From Litorimonas cladophorae (GTDB lineage Bacteria > Pseudomonadota > Alphaproteobacteria > Caulobacterales > Maricaulaceae): DNA of 64,000 bases. A program made the position numbers and the translations under genes. The stretch spans positions 1,054,001-1,118,000 of the forward strand of contig NZ_BMYV01000001.1 of assembly GCF_014652455.1 (NCBI RefSeq), written 5' to 3'. This document shows, one piece after another, positions 1-8,454 of this stretch. A model generated the notes under the pieces. It was given only the letters and a program-made list of their open reading frames with translations, had not been told where the DNA came from and did no database searches. Every line of letters begins with the position of its first letter. The stretch's first letter is position 1.

Positions 1-37
1 GAATAGTGAGCTGCGCGCTCTCGCGTGTCTGCGCCAT
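1..37 (-). CDS. Possible start of the next gene (partial)
   Basis: An ATG on the minus strand at 37-35 lies 4 bases after the agmatinase stop and opens a frame that stays open to the window edge (peptide begins MAQTRESAQLTI). Only 12 codons are visible, so the product cannot be named. It would be the fourth gene of the polyamine operon if real. Confidence 0.3.
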   Translation of the reverse strand, partial: MAQTRESAQLTI

Positions 38-40
38 AAA

Positions 41-943
41 TTAAGCCCGGCCCAATGCGTAATTCATAATTTTATATGCCAATTTGGCCGCCAAGAAGTC
101 TGGCCCATGAAGTTTTTTTATCGGCGCCAGCTCATTAATGTCTGCACCCACGATTGTTCCGATTTCAGAGGCCGCTTTGATAATCGCCATGGCATCTTCC
201 CAGAATAAACCACCCGGTTCAGGCGTCCCTGTGGACGGCATGAGCGAGCTATCGAAACCGTCCAAATCAAAAGTGAGGTAAATCGGGCGCCCTTTTAACG
301 GTGCAACGATTTCATCCGCATTCCATTTAGCGCGATCTTTGCCCCAATGAATTGTGATGCGGTGCTTGTTCGCCTCGTAAAACGGGATCTCTTCTTTCGA
401 GATATTACGAATTCCGCAAGATACAATCGCGACAGTCGGGTGATCCAGCACGCGCCGAATAGCCGCCGCATGCGAAAAATGTTCTCCTTCATATCCATCG
501 CGAAGATCAGCGTGAGCATCAAAGTGCAGAATGATTAGGTCATCGAATTCCTTCAAGAAAGGCCGAATAGCGCCTGGCGTTATCGAATGCTCTCCGCCAA
601 AAACGAGTGGAAATTTCCCGTCTTTCAACACCGCAGTTGTCATCGCTTCGAGCGTCTTCAGCGTCGTTTCAATGTCAGAGTTATCGATCACAGGCTCTCG
701 CGCAGTCACAAGGCCATAGCGTTCAATCGGTTCACACCAGAGATCCTCGTCGAAGAGCTCAACTTCGTGACTAGCGGCGATCATAGCTGCTGGCCCGGCT
801 TCTGTCCCGCCGCCGTACGAGACCGAAGCCTCTAAACCAAAGGGGATGATAACCGCACCAGCTTCTTCATAAGAAACGGAATGCGCCTCTCCCAAGGAGA
901 GGAAGCCATCTTCAGATTTCAAGAGGGGGAATGGCGCTTTCAT
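41..943 (-). CDS. speB: Agmatinase / arginase-family ureohydrolase
   Basis: A 300-residue ureohydrolase, a cytoplasmic Mn2+ enzyme family that releases urea from guanidino compounds. The metal-binding signatures are visible: GGEHS (His119), HFDAHAD (Asp142, His144, Asp146) and FDLDGFD (Asp226, Asp228), plus the family TGTPEPGG loop near 238-245. I chose the ATG at 943 because it overlaps the stop of the upstream gene in an ATGA arrangement; a longer frame to 994 would run inside that gene. It is the third gene after ornithine decarboxylase and a deoxyhypusine-synthase homologue. The family assignment is secure. The substrate is not: with ornithine decarboxylase in the same operon, agmatine is not the obvious feed, and another guanidino compound or a guanidino-polyamine is possible. 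Confidence 0.85.
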   Translation of the reverse strand: MKAPFPLLKSEDGFLSLGEAHSVSYEEAGAVIIPFGLEASVSYGGGTEAGPAAMIAASHEVELFDEDLWCEPIERYGLVTAREPVIDNSDIETTLKTLEAMTTAVLKDGKFPLVFGGEHSITPGAIRPFLKEFDDLIILHFDAHADLRDGYEGEHFSHAAAIRRVLDHPTVAIVSCGIRNISKEEIPFYEANKHRITIHWGKDRAKWNADEIVAPLKGRPIYLTFDLDGFDSSLMPSTGTPEPGGLFWEDAMAIIKAASEIGTIVGADINELAPIKKLHGPDFLAAKLAYKIMNYALGRA

Positions 944-1968
944 TTCGCGAACATCTTTGCATATTCGCGACGTGGACGGTTTTTCCAATCGCAAGAGTGA
1001 TAGGCGTCAGACGCGAGCAATGGCACGACAGAACCTGCCTCTGCAAACACCATTTGCTCGAGCGTCGTTTGTACTTTGCCCCAACTTGCCGCTTCTTTGA
1101 GTGTTGAAGACGAACACGCGCCATCACGAACATCGGCAACAGAAATCTGGACCGCATATTTATGCATTTCAGCTTCTACACCAAGGATTTCCGCACAGAC
1201 GACTGTGTCTTGGACGAAGTTCTTTGGAACACCTCCACCAATCATCAGCAAGCCGGTTGAGCCAGCCTTAATCTTGACGTCAGTCAATTCACGGAAGTCT
1301 GCAACGCTATCGATGGAAAGGTAATTACCAGGGTTTTCGACCTGATGTTTCACCAAGCCGAACCCGGCCGAGCAATCCGAAAACGCAGGGACGAAAATCG
1401 GGACGTTATAGTCGTAGCATGTCTCAATCAGGCTACCCTTTTTAACCGCATGCGTTTTCAGCCATTTACCCATTTCCCAGATAAATTCCCGAGAAGAATA
1501 GGGGCGTCGCTCTAGGCTGTCTGTGATGTCTTTAATGACATGGTCACAAGCTTGCAGCTCTTCTTCGTCAATATAGGTGTCATAGATCCGATCGATGTAA
1601 AGATCGCGCAATTCATTGTCATCAACTTGGCTATCAGCTTGATAATGCTTGTACCCAAGGGCTTCAAAGAAATCCATGTCGACAATGGATGCGCCCGTTG
1701 AGACGATCGCGTCGACCATACCGTATTTCACGAGATCTCGGTAAACATGCATACATCCGCCCGCAGATGTTGACCCTGCTAACGTAAGAATGACGGAGCA
1801 TTCGGGATCGTTCACAGCCTGTTTAAAAATGTCTGTCGCCCGACCCAGATCACGCGCCGTGAAAGACATTTTGCCCATCGCTTCAATAATTGGGCGGGCG
1901 TCAATTTTCGTAATGTCGAAATGCTCCACTACATTGGAGAGCAATTGTGCTTTTGTATTTTTTGTCAT
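940..1968 (-). CDS. Deoxyhypusine synthase-like protein
   Basis: A 342-residue NAD-dependent aminobutyl-transferase homologue. In eukaryotes and archaea the family moves an aminobutyl group from spermidine to a lysine of eIF5A. Bacteria lack that substrate, so a small-molecule role such as homospermidine formation is likely (inference; plant homospermidine synthase is known to derive from this family). The catalytic-lysine region is conserved: SWGKV (Lys298) corresponds to VSWGKI around Lys329 of the human enzyme, and the preceding HKYAVQI segment also matches. Start at 1968 is supported by GAAGG seven bases upstream; the frame continues further up but into the preceding gene. It lies 10 bp after the ornithine decarboxylase and overlaps the next gene by 4 bp, so the three are surely co-transcribed. 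Confidence 0.85.
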   Translation of the reverse strand: MTKNTKAQLLSNVVEHFDITKIDARPIIEAMGKMSFTARDLGRATDIFKQAVNDPECSVILTLAGSTSAGGCMHVYRDLVKYGMVDAIVSTGASIVDMDFFEALGYKHYQADSQVDDNELRDLYIDRIYDTYIDEEELQACDHVIKDITDSLERRPYSSREFIWEMGKWLKTHAVKKGSLIETCYDYNVPIFVPAFSDCSAGFGLVKHQVENPGNYLSIDSVADFRELTDVKIKAGSTGLLMIGGGVPKNFVQDTVVCAEILGVEAEMHKYAVQISVADVRDGACSSSTLKEAASWGKVQTTLEQMVFAEAGSVVPLLASDAYHSCDWKNRPRREYAKMFAK

Positions 1969-1978
1969 GATATTACCT

Positions 1979-3175
1979 TCAGTCATCCAACAGAATGACG
2001 GTGTGTTGTGAGTGAAATCCGTTAAATTGAGTGGCAAGAGCTTGACCATATGCGCCCAAGTGTCCGACCTCGATCCAATCACCTTCGCAAGTATCTGCAG
2101 GAAGGTGGAAAGGGCCGATCATTGTGTCAGAACTGTCGCATGTGGGGCCGAAAAAGCGGAATCCGATGGTGTTTGCGCAAGGTGCAGGCGGACGATTTCT
2201 GAGGAGTTTGACTGGAAACTTCCAGCCAAACTGACCTGCGTCGAATAATGATCCATAAGTTCCATCATTGAGATATAGGTCTGAGCCTTTTCGAAGCTCC
2301 ACGCGTGTCAGAGTTGAGCCGCCTTCGGCACACAGCGCCCGACCTGGCTCGCCGTAAACGGCAATTGCGTCGAACCCGTGAGCTTTCACGCTTTGTCCGA
2401 TTGCGTCAAAGTAGTCCGACATTGGGGGAATTGGCATTTCTGGATAAGCAACGGGAAAGCCCCCTCCCACATCAATGGAATCCACTTTGACGCCTGCTGC
2501 ATCGACGACCCGGCGAGCAAACGCGATGGCTCTGTCATAATTATTGATGGCCAGGCATTGAGATCCAACGTGAAAACAAATGCCCAGCTTCGCCGCAACC
2601 GCGCGTGCTGAGATCAGTAAGCTGACAGCGGTGTCGTAGTCCGCTCCAAATTTACCTGACAAAGGCATCACTGCATCACCCTTTGGCAAAGCCAAGCGCA
2701 GGTGCAAACTTAGATCTGTTGCATCTTCAGTGGAGTCCAAAATTTTCTGAACCTCATCCGCGTGATCGAAAGAGAAATCTCGGACGCCCAATTCATATGC
2801 CCGAGCAATTGTGGCGCGGGACTTGATCGGATGCATCAAGAATAATTTCGCTGCGGGTAATAGATCCCGAACTAATTCAATCTCGCGGATCGAAGCCACG
2901 TCAAAATCACGGACACCCTCGTCCCATAGAATTTTGAGCAAAGACGGATGCGGATTCGCCTTCACCGCATACATCACTTCACCTGGGAAACCTGACACGA
3001 ATGTCCGCGCAGCCCGCTCAATTTTCCGTGGGTAAAGCACATAGATTTGGTCGTCACCGCGAAAGTCGGCGATAGCGTCTGATGCAGTAACATAGGTCGG
3101 CAATCCGTAAGGTTGGAGTTGCGTAGGTTGCTCGACAGACGGAGCGGTTGAAGCAGCGAGATAGGTATTCAACAT
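1979..3175 (-). CDS. Type III PLP-dependent ornithine decarboxylase
   Basis: A 398-residue decarboxylase of the Orn/DAP/Arg decarboxylase 2 family (alanine-racemase fold), expected to make putrescine from ornithine in the cytoplasm. The PLP lysine lies in YAVKAN (Lys72), the phosphate-binding loop is GGGFPVAYP, EPGR follows, and FGPTCDSSD carries the cysteine (Cys346) that contributes to the active site across the dimer in eukaryotic-type ornithine decarboxylases. Lysine or dual lysine/ornithine specificity cannot be excluded by eye. It is first in the polyamine operon. The ATG at 3175 follows a GGAA at normal spacing and sits below a self-complementary leader with an upstream ORF, described separately, suggesting control after transcription starts. 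Confidence 0.88.
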   Translation of the reverse strand: MLNTYLAASTAPSVEQPTQLQPYGLPTYVTASDAIADFRGDDQIYVLYPRKIERAARTFVSGFPGEVMYAVKANPHPSLLKILWDEGVRDFDVASIREIELVRDLLPAAKLFLMHPIKSRATIARAYELGVRDFSFDHADEVQKILDSTEDATDLSLHLRLALPKGDAVMPLSGKFGADYDTAVSLLISARAVAAKLGICFHVGSQCLAINNYDRAIAFARRVVDAAGVKVDSIDVGGGFPVAYPEMPIPPMSDYFDAIGQSVKAHGFDAIAVYGEPGRALCAEGGSTLTRVELRKGSDLYLNDGTYGSLFDAGQFGWKFPVKLLRNRPPAPCANTIGFRFFGPTCDSSDTMIGPFHLPADTCEGDWIEVGHLGAYGQALATQFNGFHSQHTVILLDD

Positions 3176-3247
3176 GATTGGAATTTCCGAAGAGCCCGGT
3201 TCAAAAAATAACGGGTCAAATTCTAGGAAATGACAAAATCAGGAGTG

Positions 3248-3328
3248 AGATTGTCAGCGGCGAGGTTGGGTCGGCGAGCTTAAGCCCGCACCTCACTACT
3301 GAGTTCCGCGATAGCGGCCTGACAATCT
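3248..3328 (-). promoter_or_regulatory. Structured leader RNA of the polyamine operon
   Basis: On the transcript, AGATTGTCAG (3328-3319) pairs perfectly with CTGACAATCT (3257-3248), closing an 81-nt domain. Inside are CCGC-TATC-GCGG, CTCA-GTAG-TGAG and the near-palindrome at 3289-3274 (eight pairs, one G-U). An alphaproteobacterial leader motif named speF has been described upstream of ornithine decarboxylase genes; whether this element matches it must be tested with the covariance model, as I do not recall the consensus well enough to claim it. Confidence 0.5.
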
Positions 3329-3417
3329 TGATGTTTAGACGACAGGAAGACCTCTCCCAACTGCGCCTGCAGTGAGATGGATGTAGGCTTAAGTCTGTGA
3401 TGCAAGGCCTTGGCCAT
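3280..3417 (-). CDS. Putative 45-residue leader peptide upstream of ornithine decarboxylase
   Basis: An ATG at 3417 opens a 45-codon frame ending in TAA at 3282-3280, about 105 bases before the decarboxylase start. The peptide begins MAKALHHRLKP and ends QAAIAELSSEVRA; it has no recognised domain. A GAGAG lies about nine bases upstream of the ATG. Its last 16 codons or so pass through the base-paired leader, and the stop codon falls in the centre of the hairpin at 3274-3289. That is the arrangement expected if ribosome position on the small frame controlled the downstream gene. Sequence alone shows only the open frame and the pairing; translation and regulation are inferred. Confidence 0.4.
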   Translation of the reverse strand: MAKALHHRLKPTSISLQAQLGEVFLSSKHQDCQAAIAELSSEVRA

Positions 3418-3779
3418 ACCACTAACTCTCAATTCCCGAACGTCCCCTTTGTGAAAAGGTGGTACGCAAACAAACTAAGACGCTACCGGCGGCTATTAGA
3501 TGATACTTGAGGCACCATCACGGCTGACAGATTTCCCATTCAATCACGCTAAAAAGCTGACTGTTCAGGGCTCGCTGTAGCTCGCTTTATCGTCAAACGG
3601 CGCGCTAAAGCAGAAATAAAAAACCTGCAAGCTTTTTTTTAACGCTTATGAAAAAATACTCACGGGAAAGCGAATGCACTCAAAAAAGAGATAGGTGGAC
3701 GCCGAATGTCTGATATAATTTGAAGCGTCGCCGTCGTTAGCAGACCGCCACGACAATCCTCTCTCTAGGTCAATTATCG
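3418..3779. other. Gene-free interval between polyamine leader and VirJ-like gene
   Basis: No credible coding frame or RNA is visible in these 362 bases. It must hold the divergent promoters of the polyamine operon and the VirJ-like gene. A run of nine T near 3647-3655 is not preceded by a convincing hairpin. Confidence 0.5.
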
Positions 3780-4391
3780 ATGAAATTTACATTGCACCGC
3801 ACGCAGACGACTGAAACCGATCGTTTCGTCTGCATCATCAGTGGTGACGGCCTTCTCAACCCTATCGCGAAAGCGTTGGCCGTCAGATTCGCGGGGGCTG
3901 GCTATGCAGCGGCACGCGTGAAAGCGATCGCGTATTTTTGGGACAAAAGATCTCCCCAACACATGTCCAAAGACCTGCAACGCTATATGCGACGGCGTTT
4001 GAAGCGTGTGCCTACGGCTCAATTCACCTTCGTCGGATACTCCTTTGGGGCTGGCACCCTACCTTTTGCTCTAAATCTACTCTCACCCCGGCTCAAAGAG
4101 CATATTGAAAAGGTGATTTTAATCGCTCCACCGGCACAAGCCGATTTCAAATTTTTCTTCAGAAGTTGGTTTCACAAACCGACGGAAAAGGCAAAAGCGA
4201 CAGCACCTGAAATCCAGCAATTATCGGAAGTAAAACCTGTCCTATACGTCTACGGAGAGGATGACTATGTCGGTGCGCGGGCGTATCTCAAACCTCACAA
4301 AAACCTCGAATTCATAAGCCTACCGGGTGGACATGATCTAAATAAAGATATGGACGGTCTGTTTTTCGCCATCATGAAATCGTCCGGCTGA
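3780..4391 (+). CDS. VirJ/AcvB-like serine hydrolase
   Basis: A 203-residue alpha/beta hydrolase of the VirJ/AcvB family. Agrobacterium AcvB and VirJ are known to hydrolyse lysyl-phosphatidylglycerol. Family landmarks are ISGDG near residue 20, YFWDKRSP at 52-59, the nucleophile motif GYSFG (Ser88) and a C-terminal GGHD with the catalytic histidine. VirJ and AcvB are periplasmic and carry signal peptides; here the protein starts directly with the hydrolase core, and the frame upstream of the ATG reaches a stop at 3738 with no other start, so no signal peptide is encoded. The neighbour, convergent and 18 bp away, is MprF, the enzyme that makes the likely substrate, which supports the assignment. 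Cytoplasmic action is an inference. Confidence 0.78.
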   Translation: MKFTLHRTQTTETDRFVCIISGDGLLNPIAKALAVRFAGAGYAAARVKAIAYFWDKRSPQHMSKDLQRYMRRRLKRVPTAQFTFVGYSFGAGTLPFALNLLSPRLKEHIEKVILIAPPAQADFKFFFRSWFHKPTEKAKATAPEIQQLSEVKPVLYVYGEDDYVGARAYLKPHKNLEFISLPGGHDLNKDMDGLFFAIMKSSG

Positions 4392-4409
4392 GAGGGGCGC
4401 ACCACACCC

Positions 4410-7007
4410 TTATTTCTGAATAATGCCGAGGATACCGCCACTGCTCAATAGCGCTAAATTCCCAAGCGCCACAGGCATGGTGAGTTGGCTTGGGGCCGCG
4501 ATGTAAACAGGCTCCCATTCTGGCGTGAACTTCTGCTTAAACGCTCGAAGGCCTTTGAATCCGTAAAACCGCCCGCCATGTTCAAAAATTAAAGCGCCAA
4601 GTTTCGTCATAAAGGGTGCAAGTTTATCCCCCTCTAAACCAGCCAAGGGTGCCATGCCGAGACTGAAGCGACCGTAACCTTCAGCTTTGGCCCACGAAAT
4701 GATTTCGGTGAACAAGTAGTCCATCAATCCGTTAATTTTAACGTCCTTATAGCGCATCAAATCGATGGATACTTCCGTCTTGCAATGGGTTGTCCATAAG
4801 TTAGCGAAAGCGATGATCTCACCTGCGCGACGCACAACGGCGACAGGTTGACGACTGAGAACATCCCGATCAAACCTACCCAACGAAAACTGCTTCTCTT
4901 TCCCTTGATGAGTTTCGAGCCAGTTTTGAGATACCCTTTCAAGGCGATCCATATCGTCGCTATCCACCGAAGGATACAGGATCTCAAACGCACAACCCTC
5001 ACGGAGGGCGCGGCTTTTGGAATTTCTTAACTCACTCCGCTTTTTACCCTCCATGGTGAAGTCATTTAGCGAAATCAGGGCCAGCTCGCCGATTTTCTGC
5101 AAAGCTAAGCCCGCATCTATGAAATCGGTCAGATCATCACCGCGCACCGCGTAAAAACAGGGCCAAGCATCCCACTGATCCGCCAGCTGACGGAATGTCC
5201 AAATCAACTCTTTGCGCTCGGCTGCCAAGCCAACAGGGTTTCCCATCACGACCCAAGTCCGCCCCTTAACACCATACATCAGAAAGGATTTTCCACTCTC
5301 TGAAAACAGAAATTGCTTATCGCCCATCAAAGCAAGGTTTGCATCACTTCCAACCTTCTCGGCCGTCTGTAGGACCGCACCTACCCTGTCCATCAAACTG
5401 TCATCTGATGCGGCGCGTCTCAGGTTTGGTGCGGGCTGTAACAACCGCCAAAAGCCATAAAAAGCGAAGAGAGTGCCAATTAAGACAAAGGCACGGAAAA
5501 ATCGAGAGACGTCACTTTCCAGCCCAAACTGCCACCAAAGATCAGCCTTATAGGGCTGGTCCAGATAGCTAAAAAAACCGATCCAAATGGCAAACCCAAT
5601 GGTTGTTAAAATAACGCCTAACCGCGGCAAGCTGAGCGGAATGTCGCGAATGCTCCCTTTTCGGTAGAAGGCACCCTTGGACGTGAAAAGACTGAAGCAA
5701 AGCACAAATAGAACAAATGCGCCTTTGGGATCAGCGCCTTTCAACAGGGTGAAAATAGCGCCCGCAAATAGAAAAATGACCGCGAGCGACCAAGCATTTT
5801 TAAGTCGCCGCCTTAGGCCCATTGCGACGATCAACAAGAGACTACCGATAAAACTGGCCGTCAAATGAGAGAATTCCGTGACAGCGAGACTAAACCCCGC
5901 GCCTAAAAACGGGAGGCTCGCAAACGAGTTAGGCGTCGCCGCAGAGATAAGCATTGCGCCGCCCGTTAGAAAAATCAGAACGGCATACAGAGGCGGGGCA
6001 ATAAGTTCGAAGACATCTAGAACTTTCGTACTGCCACGCGCGACTTGCCCTGTAAAAGGACGCGCTTTCATAAAGCCCGTTATGACAGCTGATAAGATAA
6101 GCGGCGTAAAGAAGTAAAGGCCACGGTAAGCGATCAGGGCAACCATCAGGTCGACTGGGTTGGTGTTTACAAATAAAACAAAACAAGTGGCCTCAAAAAC
6201 CCCAATACCGCCCGGCAACCCGCTCAACCGGCCAAGGCTATGGGCGATGACAAACCCAGCGAGAAACCAAGAAAGACTATTACCGATTCCGTTCCCAAGG
6301 CAGACATATAGAGCCCCTGCGGCAGCCAGCCATTTTGCCAATCCAAGCAGGAGCGATATTCCAAAGGAACTTGACATAACCCCCGCAAGGGACGGCTCTT
6401 CAAAACTCAAACGCCGCCTTGAGATTGCGACAGAGGTCGCGCTTAAAATCATGCAGACAACGTAAACGATGAATGAATTGACTTTCAATTCAGAACTGAT
6501 CTCACCTTGAGCCACGATTAAGGACAGAACCAAAAGCGCTATTCCGCTCATAAAAATCGAGAGTTGATTACGTTGGCCCAATCTTGCCAAATCAAGAGGT
6601 GTCATTGACCAAGCACTAAAAAGTCGATCTCGAAGGTCTGGACCTGCGAGGGAGCCCATAGTGGTGATGTTGGAAACTGCATTCGCCACAAATGCCAAAG
6701 CTATGCGTCTGGAGCGAGACATCCTTGAGGGCTCAGGAGCGCCAGTGGCGTCCTCAAAACTGGCTATCCCGAATCCGAGAATCATCAAAACAAAAGAAAT
6801 GGCCAGCGTCGTGAAGGTTAACTGACCCAACGCCTGTACCGTTTCACCATAGGATACCGTCTGAATCTGACGCCAGATCACAAACAGAGACCCGATGAAA
6901 AGGCATACACCCAAAGCGACCGCAAGTGTGGTTTTCCACCGCAAAACGCGGCGTGGCACCTGACCAATCACCGTGTCGGGCTCAATGCCAATTTGAAATT
7001 TTTGCAA
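4410..7007 (-). CDS. mprF: Bifunctional lysyl-phosphatidylglycerol synthase/flippase MprF
   Basis: An 865-residue inner-membrane protein. About the first 530 residues form many transmembrane helices (flippase and TM domain, with the SLGRLSGLPGGIGVFE loop typical of the family). The last 330 residues form the cytoplasmic GNAT-like DUF2156 aminoacyl-transferase domain, with motifs such as VVMGNPVG and GRFSLGMAPL. MprF uses lysyl-tRNA (or alanyl-tRNA) to modify phosphatidylglycerol and flips the product outward, reducing surface negative charge and protecting against cationic peptides. In rhizobia and Agrobacterium the homologue LpiA is paired with AcvB; here the partner is the convergent gene next door. 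Lysine versus alanine specificity cannot be read from sequence. Length and start match the family. Confidence 0.92.
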   Translation of the reverse strand: MQKFQIGIEPDTVIGQVPRRVLRWKTTLAVALGVCLFIGSLFVIWRQIQTVSYGETVQALGQLTFTTLAISFVLMILGFGIASFEDATGAPEPSRMSRSRRIALAFVANAVSNITTMGSLAGPDLRDRLFSAWSMTPLDLARLGQRNQLSIFMSGIALLVLSLIVAQGEISSELKVNSFIVYVVCMILSATSVAISRRRLSFEEPSLAGVMSSSFGISLLLGLAKWLAAAGALYVCLGNGIGNSLSWFLAGFVIAHSLGRLSGLPGGIGVFEATCFVLFVNTNPVDLMVALIAYRGLYFFTPLILSAVITGFMKARPFTGQVARGSTKVLDVFELIAPPLYAVLIFLTGGAMLISAATPNSFASLPFLGAGFSLAVTEFSHLTASFIGSLLLIVAMGLRRRLKNAWSLAVIFLFAGAIFTLLKGADPKGAFVLFVLCFSLFTSKGAFYRKGSIRDIPLSLPRLGVILTTIGFAIWIGFFSYLDQPYKADLWWQFGLESDVSRFFRAFVLIGTLFAFYGFWRLLQPAPNLRRAASDDSLMDRVGAVLQTAEKVGSDANLALMGDKQFLFSESGKSFLMYGVKGRTWVVMGNPVGLAAERKELIWTFRQLADQWDAWPCFYAVRGDDLTDFIDAGLALQKIGELALISLNDFTMEGKKRSELRNSKSRALREGCAFEILYPSVDSDDMDRLERVSQNWLETHQGKEKQFSLGRFDRDVLSRQPVAVVRRAGEIIAFANLWTTHCKTEVSIDLMRYKDVKINGLMDYLFTEIISWAKAEGYGRFSLGMAPLAGLEGDKLAPFMTKLGALIFEHGGRFYGFKGLRAFKQKFTPEWEPVYIAAPSQLTMPVALGNLALLSSGGILGIIQK

Positions 7008-7104
7008 CGGATCTGGTCCTAGATGAGACGAAGTTTAGATTGTAGTCTTTTCGTAGAGTCTAGTGAAATGGAAAAGAGCGAAAAACCGCTATTCCCCGAG
7101 GCAT

Positions 7105-7128
7105 GAAGCGGGACATATGTCCCGTTTC
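7105..7128. promoter_or_regulatory. 24-bp palindrome between hlyD-like gene and mprF
   Basis: CGGGACATATGTCCCG (7109-7124) is a perfect 16-bp palindrome, extended by four more pairs (one G-T) to 24 bp. It lies 19 bp beyond the stop of the HlyD-like gene and about 100 bp upstream of mprF. No T-run follows on either strand, so it looks more like an operator or transcript-end stem than a standard terminator. Confidence 0.45.
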
Positions 7129-7146
7129 AGGAAAGCCTACCGGCCA

Positions 7147-8454
7147 TTATTCCCGGGCCGCTTTGCGCATCGTCGCGTTTACCGGTTCCAGAAGATACTC
7201 GAGGAAAGTTCGCTTCTCTCCGGAAAAGATAAAGGCCTCGATAGGCATTCCTGGAAGCAACGGTGTGGTCAATTCTCCGAGCTTTTCTTCCCCGATCGTG
7301 ATTTGCGCTTCATAATATGAATACCGTCCATCGGCTGAAGTTTTCAGGTCCGCGCTAATATCGGAAATCGTGCCGGCGAGAAGCGGTGAATCCCAAGCCT
7401 TGAGGCCAGAGAGACGCGCTTCCACAGACAAACCTTCATAGACTGAGTCTCGGTCAGAAGGCTGTATTTCGGCCGTCGCGATCAAATCCTGATTGTCAGG
7501 AACAATTTCTAGAATAGTTTCTCCAGGCCGCACGACAGCGCCCGCATTTGAAAACGCTAAATTGAGAATTTCACCCGACTGCGGTGCGTAAAGAATGGTA
7601 CGATTGACCACATCTTGCGCAGAGATCAGTCTCTCCCGATTGCTCAATATCTCGGCACGAGCCGCTACCAAATCAGCACTTAGTTGTTCTGTAAACTGAG
7701 CTCGCGTCTGTATGATTTGCTGGGTAATTTCGTCGGCCTGCGCAACGGCTGTGTTCTGCTCAGACTTCAAGCGAGCAAGATCTGAACTGAGTCTGGCCTC
7801 ATCACGTTCCAATCCAGAAAGATCAAGTGCGCGGATAAGGCGTTGCTCCAGCAATTTTTGACTACGCTCAACGTCGGCTTGCACCAAATCTCTGGCTCTA
7901 CGTGTGCTTTCGATCTGTGCCTCATGGTTTTCAGCGCGTTGCAATAAACCTGCACGTCGGCTTTCCAAGACGTCGATATCAGCTTTGATTTTGCCTCTTT
8001 GCTGTGCAAAAAATTCGTGTTGCCTAGAGCGCGTTGTCATCAACACATTTTCTGGGACAATATCCTGCTCCAAATCGCGAAAAATCAATTTAGATTTGTT
8101 CGATAAAAGCGCCTCGAGACGATCGATTGTCGCCTCTGCATTTGCAAGCTCTTTTGCGATTTGGTCACGCCCTGCGGCGACACTGACATCTGTCAAAATC
8201 ATAAGCGGCGCGCCTGTCTCAACAACGTCGCCTTCTCGGACAAGGATCTCCTGAATGATCCCGCCTTCGAGATGTTGAATCGTTTTCCGATTATTTTCGA
8301 CGGCGACCGTCCCATAAACGATCACGCCTTCTGCGAGAGGGGCTAAACTAGCCCAAACAAGAAATCCACCAAAGGCAAATGTACAAATTAGGGCACCCAA
8401 TTTGATGGTTTTACTTTTCCAGAGCATAGAATAGATATCAGACGACGACACCAT
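7147..8454 (-). CDS. HlyD-family type I secretion periplasmic adaptor
   Basis: A 435-residue membrane-fusion protein. One N-terminal transmembrane helix (about residues 18-38) is followed by the barrel and lipoyl half-motif (HLEGGIIQEILVREGDVV near 82-99), a long coiled-coil hairpin of about 200 residues, the second lipoyl half and the C-terminal beta-barrel (VRPGETILEIVP). It bridges the inner-membrane ABC exporter and the outer-membrane channel. The ATG shares one base with the stop of the ABC gene (TAATG), indicating translational coupling. It is the last of four genes in the secretion operon headed by the giant cadherin-like protein, the probable substrate. Confidence 0.93.
   Translation of the reverse strand: MVSSSDIYSMLWKSKTIKLGALICTFAFGGFLVWASLAPLAEGVIVYGTVAVENNRKTIQHLEGGIIQEILVREGDVVETGAPLMILTDVSVAAGRDQIAKELANAEATIDRLEALLSNKSKLIFRDLEQDIVPENVLMTTRSRQHEFFAQQRGKIKADIDVLESRRAGLLQRAENHEAQIESTRRARDLVQADVERSQKLLEQRLIRALDLSGLERDEARLSSDLARLKSEQNTAVAQADEITQQIIQTRAQFTEQLSADLVAARAEILSNRERLISAQDVVNRTILYAPQSGEILNLAFSNAGAVVRPGETILEIVPDNQDLIATAEIQPSDRDSVYEGLSVEARLSGLKAWDSPLLAGTISDISADLKTSADGRYSYYEAQITIGEEKLGELTTPLLPGMPIEAFIFSGEKRTFLEYLLEPVNATMRKAARE

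Noticed and set aside
3216-3422. 68-codon minus-strand frame in the ornithine decarboxylase leader
   Set aside because: Its Arg/Ser/Cys-rich composition looks non-coding; the overlapping 45-codon frame has better composition and position.
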